From Natrinema caseinilyticum (GTDB lineage: Archaea; Halobacteriota; Halobacteria; Halobacteriales; Natrialbaceae): DNA of 64,000 nucleotides. Positions 56,785 through 64,000 of this stretch are shown here, one piece after another. Where the stretch lies: the NCBI RefSeq assembly GCF_024227435.1, contig NZ_CP100445.1:1671369-1735368 (forward strand), in the 5' to 3' direction. Position 1 is the stretch's first letter. Each line of letters begins with the position of its first letter. The notes under the pieces are model-generated. The model had not been told where the DNA came from and searched no databases. It saw only the letters and a list, made by a program, of their open reading frames with translations. The position numbers were made by a program, and so were the translations under genes.

Positions 56785-57522
56785 TCAGTCGACGTTCAGC
56801 GACCGCTCGAGCTGTGCGGCGTACACCTGGCTGGCACCGTTCTCCTCGCGGCGCGCGTGCTGGATGGCCTGCATGTACTCGCTCGTGAGCCCGTGCTGGC
56901 GGTCGTATTCGGCGATGACGCCGGCCATCTCGCGGACGGTGTCGTCCACGTCCTCGGCGGGGACGACCCGGTTGACGAGCCCGAGCGTGTGCGCCTCCTC
57001 TGCGGTGAGCTTCGCCTCGTCACCCATGAGGATGGTCTCGGTCGCCTTCGGTGCGCCGAGGGCCGAGACGAGAAAGACCGCCTCCCCGTACGCCTTCATT
57101 CCGAGCTGGTTCTCCGGCCACCAGATGCCGACGTCCTCACCCACCACGCGGATGTCCGAGCGCGCGAGGAGGATGGCCCCCGCGCCGGGTGCCGCACCGG
57201 TCGCCCCCGTGACAACTGGGAGCGTGCTCTCGGAGAGCCAGTTCCTGGCGGCACCGAGGTTCTGCCGGAGTGCGTCGAGCGCGGCCGGGTCGTCGCCCTG
57301 CACGATGTCGAGGTCGAGTCCGGCACAGAAGGTGGAGCCCTCGGCGGTGAGCGCGACCGCCGAGACGTCTTCCCGATCCCCGACCTCCTCGAAGTGGGCC
57401 AGAAGGTCCTCCGACAGCCTGGGTGAGAAGACGTTGTATCGATCAGGGTCTTCGAGCCGAATCTCGGCGACGCCGTCGTCGATTGCGAGCGATACCGTGT
57501 CGTTGGGACCGTAGGTCGCCAT
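56785..57522 (-). CDS. Enoyl-CoA hydratase/isomerase family protein
   Basis: The 245-residue crotonase has VSLAIDDGVAEIRLEDPDRYNVFSPRLSEDLLAHFEEV, the oxyanion-hole region STFCAGLDLDIVQGD, LPVVTGATGAAPGAGAILLARSDIRV (second oxyanion glycine) and LGAPKATETILMGDEAKLTAEEAHTLGLVNRVVPAED. The usual catalytic Glu pair around residues 110-140 is not clear (WWPENQLGMKAY), so it may be a hydratase or another crotonase-type enzyme. It acts on CoA thioesters. It stands alone. Confidence 0.9.
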   Translation of the reverse strand: MATYGPNDTVSLAIDDGVAEIRLEDPDRYNVFSPRLSEDLLAHFEEVGDREDVSAVALTAEGSTFCAGLDLDIVQGDDPAALDALRQNLGAARNWLSESTLPVVTGATGAAPGAGAILLARSDIRVVGEDVGIWWPENQLGMKAYGEAVFLVSALGAPKATETILMGDEAKLTAEEAHTLGLVNRVVPAEDVDDTVREMAGVIAEYDRQHGLTSEYMQAIQHARREENGASQVYAAQLERSLNVD

Positions 57523-57823
57523 ACTGGTGACCTGTCAGCGGCCCGGATAGCTGTTCGGGTCGCGGCAGCGGTGTTCAGATACGGTTGAAAGACGAGGCGA
57601 AGCGGTTTTCTCGTGTCCTGTGCCAGGAGACGCCCGCGTCGACGGTTGGTTGGACGGGATCGAGCGAAGGTTCGTGGAGCGAGAAGAAACACCCCGACCG
57701 TTGATGAAGCGCAGTCTTCAGCGATTTCTCCCCCAACTATCAATTTCAAATATTGTTTCAGCTATTGAGTAATTCGGTGTCGGACGATCTCGCTCGACCG
57801 TGTGAAACCGGATACACGGGGCC
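57523..57823. other. Intergenic region before the IS6 fragment
   Basis: No gene was seen in these about 300 bp. An AT-rich patch (TCAATTTCAAATATTGTTTC around 57740-57759) may be the promoter remnant or end of the insertion sequence. Confidence 0.45.
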
Positions 57824-58255
57824 GATCGGCAGCCCGAGGAGGGACGAAGCCCGGATCAGGTTGCGGTCGACGAGCCGGTGAGCCGCCTCGACGACGAGAA
57901 CTATCGGCCGGACGCCGCCGTCGATTCCGAGTCGAACGAATTACTCCAGACACCGCTCGAGCCGACGAGGACCAACGGTATTGCACACGGATTCTTTCAC
58001 GAGTCGCGTGAGAAACACGACGTCGATGACACCGTGTTCCACGTCGATGGTGTGGTTCCGCTAAAAGAGGCCTGCCAGCAACACGGCCTCGATTTCGGAT
58101 ACGAACCAGCTGGAAATCGGAATAGCGCCGGAAGTGTCTTTCGAGAGGTAAAACGACAAATCTCGTCGTTCCCGAACTGTTTCAGACACGCTCGGAAAGA
58201 AACTGCTGACGAGTGGTCGCGAGCACTCGCCTTCGCATGGAATCAGCGGATCTGA
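57824..58255 (+). pseudogene. IS6-family transposase fragment (C-terminal part)
   Basis: The frame reads QPEEGRSPDQVAVDEPVSRL, then LLQTPLEPTRTNGIAHGFFHESREKHDVDDTVFHVDG, GLDFGYEPAGNRNSAGSVFREVKRQ and ADEWSRALAFAWNQRI. The first Asp (AVDE), second Asp (HVDG) and Glu (REVKR) of the DDE triad are present, but the N-terminal HTH and zinc-binding part (about 80-90 residues) are missing, and no start codon fits the domain. Several positions differ from the usual sequence. It is therefore a dead fragment. It lies directly upstream of the AddAB-like operon. Confidence 0.75.
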
Positions 58256-58280
58256 ACACGACCCCCACGAAGGTGCCCAC

Positions 58281-58290
58281 ATTTAAATAC
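58281..58290 (+). promoter_or_regulatory. TATA box of the AddAB-like operon
   Basis: ATTTAAATAC lies about 33-42 bp before ATG 58323 and 18-27 bp before GTG 58308. Transcription would begin near 58310-58312, so the ATG at 58323 is the preferred start. Confidence 0.5.
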
Positions 58291-58322
58291 CAACTCCGCA
58301 ATACTCGGTGACGTATCAATCG

Positions 58323-60590
58323 ATGATCTCGTCGCCGCCCACCCTCGAGGGAACGTGTGTGCTCCTTCCCGCACCGGCACAGAGTACGGACGTGTTCGCG
58401 GCGATCGCGGCGGAGTACGCCGACCTCGTCGACGAGTACGGGCCGCGAAACGTGCTGGTCCTGAAGCGGCATCCGGCGGGCCTCGAGTCGGTATCCGCGG
58501 CGCTGGCCGACGCCGACCGCGAGCGGACCGACGGCGTGGCGCGCTCGCCCCGCGTCGAGTCGCTGCCCGAACACGCCTCGAAGTTCGTCGAGGAGTACGA
58601 TCCGACGCTGTCCCGCCTCGAGTACGAAGAACGGATCGAGCTCATTTCGCTCGTTATCGACGGCGCCAGTCGGACGGTGCCGGCGTACCTCCGAGGCGCC
58701 GCCGACCACGAGAGTTTCGCTCGCGACGTCGGACAACTGTTGCTCGAGGCGACCCGCCAGGGGATTCGTCTCGAGGATCTCGAGGATCCCCACGACTGTC
58801 TGGCCTTCCTGTACGCGATGAACGACCGGTTCCACGCGGAAATCGACGACCGCGGCTACGTCGAGCGGGCGGACGTGATCCCGCAGGCCGTCGCGTTGCT
58901 CGAGGCGGACGCGGACGGACTCCGAAGCCGCACTGCCGCCTCGTTCGACGCCGTCCTCGCCGTCGAGTTCGAGGAGTACCGCGGGCTCGACCGCCGGTAT
59001 CTCGCCGCGCTGACCGACGACGCCGAACTCGTCTGCTTCGGCGAGCGCCACGCCAGCGTCGAGCGAACACGCATCGAACCAGGCGGGGTCGCCGCGACCG
59101 CGAGCGCGGCGGGCCTCGACGTCGAGGTGCGCGAGTCCGACGCGACCGACCGCGGGGAGACCCCGCCGCACCGACCGATAACGGCGTTTCTCGCTACGGG
59201 CCGGTCACCGGACCGGGCGACGGACGCCGAAGACGAAACCGAGCGACCAGTCGAGAACGCCAGGGCCGCCGATCCGATCGGACGGGCCAGACGCATCCAC
59301 ACCGGAACCGCCCGCGAACAGGTCCGTGCGGTCGCCACCGAAATCCAGTCGCTTCGGGACCGCCGCGGCTGGTCCTTCGACGAATTCGCCGTGGCGGTTC
59401 CGCGGATCGAACGGGTCCCACAGACGAGACGACGGCTCCGGGAAACCGGCGTGCCGACCGCCACGATCGGAACCCCCTCGCTCGCGGAAGACCCCGCGGT
59501 GAACGAACTCTACGCGGTCGTCACGATCCAGCGCGAACGCGAGCGCGATGGTAACTGGAGCGCGCGGATCGAGCCCGCAAACCCCGCGGGCGACGCGAGC
59601 GAACCGGTAGAGCGGGCGATGGACCGGCTTCGGACGCGAGTCCCGGCGTTCTCCTCGGCGCTGCTCGAGAAAACCGACGGGGCGAGCGTCCGACGTTCGC
59701 TCGAGCGATGGATCAGCAACACGGATCTGAAGGGGCGTATCGCCCGCGAGGAGGACTGGGTCGACGCTCGCGAACAGTACGAGGGCGTCCGGCGCGTGCT
59801 GGAAATCGCCCAGTTCGTCGAGGAGACGGACCTCGTCGGTCCGGATTGGCAGGGATTACACCGAATGCTGCGCCGGACCATCCAGTACGATGCACCGTAC
59901 GTCCACGCGGTAGAGACCACGCCGCCGACGGGCGGCGTCGCCGTCTGTGCCGTCGACGATCTGAAGTACGACTCGCGGAACGCGGTGTTCCTGCTCGATC
60001 TGATCGACGAGACCTATCCGGGCGAGCAGTTCCTCACGCAGCTCTTTCCGACGGCGTGGCTCCGCGAGATGACGGCGTACCCCGCGGTCACCGACCCGAC
60101 CGTCGACGAGGTCACCGAGACGTTCGAACCGATCGACGCGGCCGCCGTCGGCGACCCGTTCGAGGCCTACCACGCCCAGCGGTCCCGCCGACGGCTCGCG
60201 CTCGGGTCCCGCGCGGCCGAGCGCGTCCTCTACTGTTGCTCGTACGAGCGCGGTGCCGGCGGTCTGCGCCGAACCTACGACCAGTCGCGCTACCTGAAAC
60301 TGATCGAATCGGTCCCCGGATTGGAACTCGAGGACGTCGACGCCCACGCGGACGCGGCGATTCACGGCGAGACGAACGCGCTCGAGGCGCTGCTCGACCA
60401 GCCCCGCGGCGAACTCGAGCGGGTGCTTCGCGAGGCCAGCACCGGCGGAGCGGCCGACCTCGGCGAGACGGAGGGGCTGTTCGAGGAAATCGCGGTCGTC
60501 CTCGAAGACGGCGACGTCGACGAAGAACTCGTCGAGGCGGTCCGCTCGCAGTTCGAGTTCGCCGCGGGCGAGGTGGTACGCGATGGCTGA
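58323..60590 (+). CDS. AddB/RecC-like protein, first gene of a DNA-end processing operon
   Basis: The product is 755 residues from ATG 58323. It has the layout of an AddB-type SF1 helicase fold: a nucleotide-binding-like N-terminus (CVLLPAPAQSTDVFAAIAAEY), SRLEYEERIELISLVIDG, VLAVEFEEYRGLDRRYLAAL (helicase-motif-II position), FDEFAVAVPRIERVPQTRRRLRETGVPT (motif IV-like) and KYDSRNAVFLLDLIDETYPGE (motif V-like). Where AddB has GxxxxGKT, this protein reads LLPAPAQST, so Walker A is absent and ATPase activity unlikely; it may be a RecC-like scaffold. It shares 8 nt with the next gene. Similarity is by pattern only; another helicase-like family is possible. Confidence 0.7.
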   Translation: MISSPPTLEGTCVLLPAPAQSTDVFAAIAAEYADLVDEYGPRNVLVLKRHPAGLESVSAALADADRERTDGVARSPRVESLPEHASKFVEEYDPTLSRLEYEERIELISLVIDGASRTVPAYLRGAADHESFARDVGQLLLEATRQGIRLEDLEDPHDCLAFLYAMNDRFHAEIDDRGYVERADVIPQAVALLEADADGLRSRTAASFDAVLAVEFEEYRGLDRRYLAALTDDAELVCFGERHASVERTRIEPGGVAATASAAGLDVEVRESDATDRGETPPHRPITAFLATGRSPDRATDAEDETERPVENARAADPIGRARRIHTGTAREQVRAVATEIQSLRDRRGWSFDEFAVAVPRIERVPQTRRRLRETGVPTATIGTPSLAEDPAVNELYAVVTIQRERERDGNWSARIEPANPAGDASEPVERAMDRLRTRVPAFSSALLEKTDGASVRRSLERWISNTDLKGRIAREEDWVDAREQYEGVRRVLEIAQFVEETDLVGPDWQGLHRMLRRTIQYDAPYVHAVETTPPTGGVAVCAVDDLKYDSRNAVFLLDLIDETYPGEQFLTQLFPTAWLREMTAYPAVTDPTVDEVTETFEPIDAAAVGDPFEAYHAQRSRRRLALGSRAAERVLYCCSYERGAGGLRRTYDQSRYLKLIESVPGLELEDVDAHADAAIHGETNALEALLDQPRGELERVLREASTGGAADLGETEGLFEEIAVVLEDGDVDEELVEAVRSQFEFAAGEVVRDG

Positions 60591-61647
60591 GGCCGACTCG
60601 AGCGTCGCGTCGCTCTCCGTCGACGGGATCCGGACCGCCCTGCACTGCCCTCGTCGGTACGAGTTCGCCCACGTCGACGGACTCGAGGGCCGTGACGACG
60701 AGGGGACGGTCGAAGAGCGCGTCGATCTGTTGCGAACCGCGCTCTGTGATGGGCTCCGAAGCGGCGAAACGAATCGCGAGGGCCTCGAGACCGTCGCCCG
60801 CGACCGACTCGCGAGCCTCTGGTCGGATCACGACGAGCGCTTCCACTCCGTCGCCCAGCGACGCCACGAACGGCGCGTCCTCGAGGCGACGGTCGACGCC
60901 TACGTCCACCACGTGGGGACCGACCACGCCGCGGGAATCGAGCGATTGGCCGCCGCGACACCCCGCGACGAACTGACGGGGCCGGGGCTGTCGCTCTCGA
61001 GCACGATCGACCTGACGGAACCGGGGGAGACAGCGCGGACCACGGAAACGGACCCTGCAGCGGAGACGGTGACGATAGACGCGACGGTCGACTACGTCAC
61101 GAGCGACGGGTCGTCGATCGTCGGCGTCCGGTTCGTCCCCACGCTCGCGCCGCTCGGACACCTCCGCTACCGGTCCGACTGGGACGGTGACGTCGCGACC
61201 CGCTTTACCGACCACTTCGCGGGCGAGACGGACGTCTTCGAACCGGACCCGGTGGGAGCGCTCTTCGAGACTGCCGTCGTCCTCGACGGACTGCGCGGCT
61301 TCCGCGAGCGACACGACCTCGCCGATCGCACCTGTCGATACGTCCAGGTTCCGCTGGCCGACCGATCCACGTTGTCGGTGAACTGGATCCAGAACGCGGT
61401 CGAGACGAGCCTCGAGGTCGTCGATCTGACCGACGTCTACGTCGACCACCACACGTTCGGCATGACCCACGACCATCGAAACGAAACCGTCGACAGTCGG
61501 CTCGCATCGGTCGCGGCCACCCTCGTCTCGGAGTCGTTCGATCCCGCCGGGCGGTGGGCGGAGATCGAAGCGAACGCCTGTCCGAACTGCGGCTACACCG
61601 TCTGCTGTCAGGAGTACCTCGCACGGGAGGTTCGCTTCGATGGCTGA
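60583..61647 (+). CDS. Cas4/AddB-like Fe-S PD-(D/E)XK protein, possibly nuclease-dead
   Basis: The 354-residue protein starts MAEADSS and has SLSVDGIRTALHCPRRYEFAHVDGLEG, like the N-terminus of RecB-family Cas4/AddB nucleases with the first Fe-S cysteine. The last cysteines lie in ACPNCGYTVCCQEYLAREV, completing a 4Fe-4S pattern. Between, the strand TIDATVDYVTSDGSSIVGVRFV should carry the D...(D/E)xK site, but it reads VGVR instead of (D/E)xK, so the metal-binding catalytic residues look lost. It may act as a structural Fe-S clamp. It overlaps the genes before and after by 8 nt each, so the three are translated together. Confidence 0.78.
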   Translation: MAEADSSVASLSVDGIRTALHCPRRYEFAHVDGLEGRDDEGTVEERVDLLRTALCDGLRSGETNREGLETVARDRLASLWSDHDERFHSVAQRRHERRVLEATVDAYVHHVGTDHAAGIERLAAATPRDELTGPGLSLSSTIDLTEPGETARTTETDPAAETVTIDATVDYVTSDGSSIVGVRFVPTLAPLGHLRYRSDWDGDVATRFTDHFAGETDVFEPDPVGALFETAVVLDGLRGFRERHDLADRTCRYVQVPLADRSTLSVNWIQNAVETSLEVVDLTDVYVDHHTFGMTHDHRNETVDSRLASVAATLVSESFDPAGRWAEIEANACPNCGYTVCCQEYLAREVRFDG

Positions 61648-64000
61648 GGACTCACGACCGGACCGCCCCGCCGAGCCGGCGTCCCCGTCCGACGTCGAGC
61701 CCAAGGGAAACCAGCAGGCCGTCATCGACAGCGCCGCGACGTGTACCTCGGTCGACGCGGGTGCCGGAACGGGAAAGACGACGACGATGCTCGTTCGCCT
61801 CGAGCGAGCGATCGACCGGGGCGCGGTCGAGCCGGACGACGTTCTCGTCTTGACGTTCGCGAACGAGGCCGCCGCGAGCATCCGCACGGCGATCACCGAG
61901 CGACTCGACCCCGACGACGCGGCAGCGATCGACGTCTTCACCTACCACTCGTTCTGTTACCGGCTCGTCCGCGAGTACGCGTACTACCTGGGATACTCGC
62001 CGGAATTCGACGTCGTCACCGAGCGAACCCGCCGGCGGATCATCGGACGGCTGCTCGCCGAAACCGACTACGAGTTCGCGGCCGCGGCGACCCGCGACGA
62101 CGGTTCGCCGGCCGACCTCGCCGCGTCGGTCGATCGATTCATTCGGGCGATGAGCCGGGAGAACATCACGCCCGACCAACTACGGGACGGCCTGCCGCCG
62201 GTTCGAACGCTCGAACTGTGCAACGAGTTCGTCCTGTGGCTCGAACGAACCGCGGCGGAGGAACTGTCGTTCGACAACGAGGCGCTCCGGTACTTCAATC
62301 GGGACGAACACGTAGACGGCGCCCGGGAGTCGCTGGTCGACTACGGCAAACTCATCTCGTACTGCCGGGAGAAGATCGCCGAGGCGCCGGCGGCCTTCCG
62401 CGACGAGGCGGTGGTTCGCGACGTGGATCGCTACCTCAGAGTCCTGCAACAGTGCGTCACGAACACCATCGAGGCGCTCACGCTCGAGGACCCGAGCACG
62501 AAGCACCTGCCGCGGGCGCTGTTCGGCAACGAAATCTGGGGACGGGCCACGAACAGAATCGAACAGACCCCGTTCGGCCGCCTGAAACAGTACGTCGAGT
62601 TCCTCCGGCTGGCACGTCACTACGCCGACGTCTACGCTGACTACCACGAGCACCTCGCGGCCGAGCGGACGATGGACTTCGACGAACTGGTGCGGACGGC
62701 GACCGAACTACTGGCGGACGACTCGATCGCGGACGAGATCACCGGCCAGTGGACGCAGGTCTACTGCGACGAATTCCAGGACACCGACAGGACGCAGTTC
62801 GCACTGCTCACTCGACTCACGGACGGCCGCGACCGGCCGGATCTGCTCGCGATCGGCGACAAGGATCAGGCGATATACGGCTGGCGCGGCACCGACCGCG
62901 AGGGACTGGATAGACTGGCCGACGCCTCCGACGACCACGAAGCGATCGAACTCGAGCTCAACTTTCGCTCGAGACAGGAGATTCTCGACCTGACGAACGG
63001 GTGTGATTACGGACCCCAGGCCTCGAAGACGCTTCGCGAGGACGGGCGGACGCCCGGAACGTACGACGAGGACGAGCCGCCGGACCGCGTGGTCAAGATC
63101 GAAAGCGAGGGGGTGGCTCAGTCGACGGCCGAACAGGTGGCGACGACTGTCTCACGGCTGTTGAACGGCGCAGCCGAGAACGTTCCTCGGCGGTCGCTGG
63201 GCGATATCGCCGTCATCGTCCGGACAAACCGTCACGCACAGACGATCGCGGACGAACTCCGGGAACTGCAGATACCCCACGAGATATCCGGCTCGCCGCG
63301 GGGAGAGATTTCCCCGGGGATGCAGACGGTCCTCTCGTACCTCCGGGTGCTCGTCGACCCGGACGCCGATGCACACCTCCGGCGCGTGCTCCTCTACCGC
63401 TACCGGCTCACCGAAGGCGATCTGCGGACGCTTCACGCGCGGGACGGCTCGCTGTACGAGGCAGTGATGAACGCGGAGACGACGACGGGCGAAGCGACCG
63501 AGGCGGACGGACGGCCGGATCGACTCGAGCGGCCGGACAGCGTCGAGCGGGCTCGAGACCACCTCGCTGCGCTCGAGCGGTTCCGGGACGTCTACCCGCT
63601 CTCGGGGTTCGTCCGCCGGTTCCGAGAGCTCACTCGAATCGAGTGGTTCTGCTCGAGCGAGGAACGGGCCGAATTCGACCGCCTCGAGCGATTCGTCGAG
63701 GCGTACGATTCCGATGGCGTCGTCCAGTCGCTCTCGACGGAGTTCGTCGAGGCGCTCGCACAGACGCTGCGAAGCGGCGGGAGCGACCGCACCCGCGGGA
63801 CCCGATCCGCCGACAGCGTCGACGTCATGACGGTCCACCAGGCCAAGGGCCTCGAGTTCGACACCGTCCTCGTTCCATACCTCTCCGACGAGGAGTGGTG
63901 CGTCGACGGGGATTACGTCGAGCGAGCGCGCTACGGGCTGTTAGCCGCCACGCTCGACGAGGACGTCACGTCTCCGCTGCTCGCCGATCTGTCCGCCGAG
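61640..64000 (+). CDS. UvrD/AddA-type SF1 DNA helicase, 3' truncated by window
   Basis: The frame starts at ATG 61640 (8 nt inside the previous gene) and is still open at the window end after 787 codons. Helicase motifs are intact: GAGTGKTTTM (motif I, about 41-50), VLVLTFANEAA (Ia), YCDEFQDTDRTQ (II, about 375), GDKDQAIYGWRG (III), ELNFRSRQEI (IV) and VMTVHQAKGLEFDTVL (V). The motif-II region DFDELVRTATELL resembles AddA/UvrD. It would unwind DNA from ends with 3'-5' polarity. Whether a C-terminal RecB-type nuclease domain follows cannot be seen. It is the motor of the three-gene operon. Confidence 0.93.
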   Translation, partial: MAEDSRPDRPAEPASPSDVEPKGNQQAVIDSAATCTSVDAGAGTGKTTTMLVRLERAIDRGAVEPDDVLVLTFANEAAASIRTAITERLDPDDAAAIDVFTYHSFCYRLVREYAYYLGYSPEFDVVTERTRRRIIGRLLAETDYEFAAAATRDDGSPADLAASVDRFIRAMSRENITPDQLRDGLPPVRTLELCNEFVLWLERTAAEELSFDNEALRYFNRDEHVDGARESLVDYGKLISYCREKIAEAPAAFRDEAVVRDVDRYLRVLQQCVTNTIEALTLEDPSTKHLPRALFGNEIWGRATNRIEQTPFGRLKQYVEFLRLARHYADVYADYHEHLAAERTMDFDELVRTATELLADDSIADEITGQWTQVYCDEFQDTDRTQFALLTRLTDGRDRPDLLAIGDKDQAIYGWRGTDREGLDRLADASDDHEAIELELNFRSRQEILDLTNGCDYGPQASKTLREDGRTPGTYDEDEPPDRVVKIESEGVAQSTAEQVATTVSRLLNGAAENVPRRSLGDIAVIVRTNRHAQTIADELRELQIPHEISGSPRGEISPGMQTVLSYLRVLVDPDADAHLRRVLLYRYRLTEGDLRTLHARDGSLYEAVMNAETTTGEATEADGRPDRLERPDSVERARDHLAALERFRDVYPLSGFVRRFRELTRIEWFCSSEERAEFDRLERFVEAYDSDGVVQSLSTEFVEALAQTLRSGGSDRTRGTRSADSVDVMTVHQAKGLEFDTVLVPYLSDEEWCVDGDYVERARYGLLAATLDEDVTSPLLADLSAE

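Noticed and set aside
60112-61941. 609-codon minus-strand frame over the AddAB-like operon
   Set aside because: Shadow of the coupled plus-strand genes; Arg-rich with no domain.

Overview
The window is chromosomal DNA of a halophilic archaeon (class Halobacteria). It is GC-rich, the proteins are strongly acidic, and CTCGAG is very frequent. Archaeal markers include a Kae1-Bud32 fusion, S24e/S27ae, EF-1A with S10, archaeal-type phosphopantetheine adenylyltransferase, HalOD1 and bacterio-opsin-activator-type HTH proteins, Tat signals and an archaeal pilin. Many promoters are TATA boxes 22-30 bp before the start codon (leaderless genes). A Natrialbaceae-like host (Natrinema, Haloterrigena, Natronorubrum) is my inference from style only.

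Layout. 0-17.7 kb is mostly ordinary chromosome: an IMPDH/GMP reductase-family enzyme, UspA, a SOUL protein, an ABC exporter whose ATPase and permease genes are separated by an S-layer-like protein gene, XTP pyrophosphatase, a bacterio-opsin-activator-type regulator divergent from a lone fused NuoCD gene, the KEOPS/ribosomal cluster, a CAP/PKD secreted protein, a BNR propeller and an overlapping Lrp-HalOD1 pair. At 13.1-14.0 kb two unrelated gene fragments are joined. 18.1-24.7 kb is an accessory island: pilin, holin-like protein, methyltransferase ended by a MITE, integrase remnant, asparagine-synthase-like protein, AT-rich spacers, and tRNA-3'-end repeats next to tRNA-Ala(CGC).

24.8-42.1 kb returns to core genes: rhomboid protease, S10/EF-1A, homoserine dehydrogenase with an ACT protein, NifU-like, LVIVD surface protein, ROK glucokinase, UspA proteins, SDR, MOSC, YqcI, isochorismatase-type hydrolase, CoaD, ZIP transporter, RCK potassium channel and geranylgeranyl reductase. 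42.4-44.5 kb holds IS200/IS605-type remnants bracketing a two-gene zinc-ribbon/lipoprotein cassette. 44.7-51.4 kb has small stress and membrane proteins, a class V aminotransferase, an R2lox-like oxidase and a CDF transporter.

51.6-64.0 kb is rich in DNA repair and mobility. uvrA is followed by a PIN-toxin/antitoxin cassette that is bracketed by two copies of the uvrA 3' end, as if inserted into the gene tail. After CBS and enoyl-CoA hydratase genes and an IS6-type transposase fragment comes a translationally coupled three-gene AddAB/RecBCD-like operon: an AddB/RecC-like protein without a visible Walker A motif, a Cas4/AddB-like Fe-S protein with an apparently degraded nuclease motif, and a UvrD/AddA-type helicase that runs off the window. 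The uvrA-tail cassette and this operon are the two most interesting systems here.
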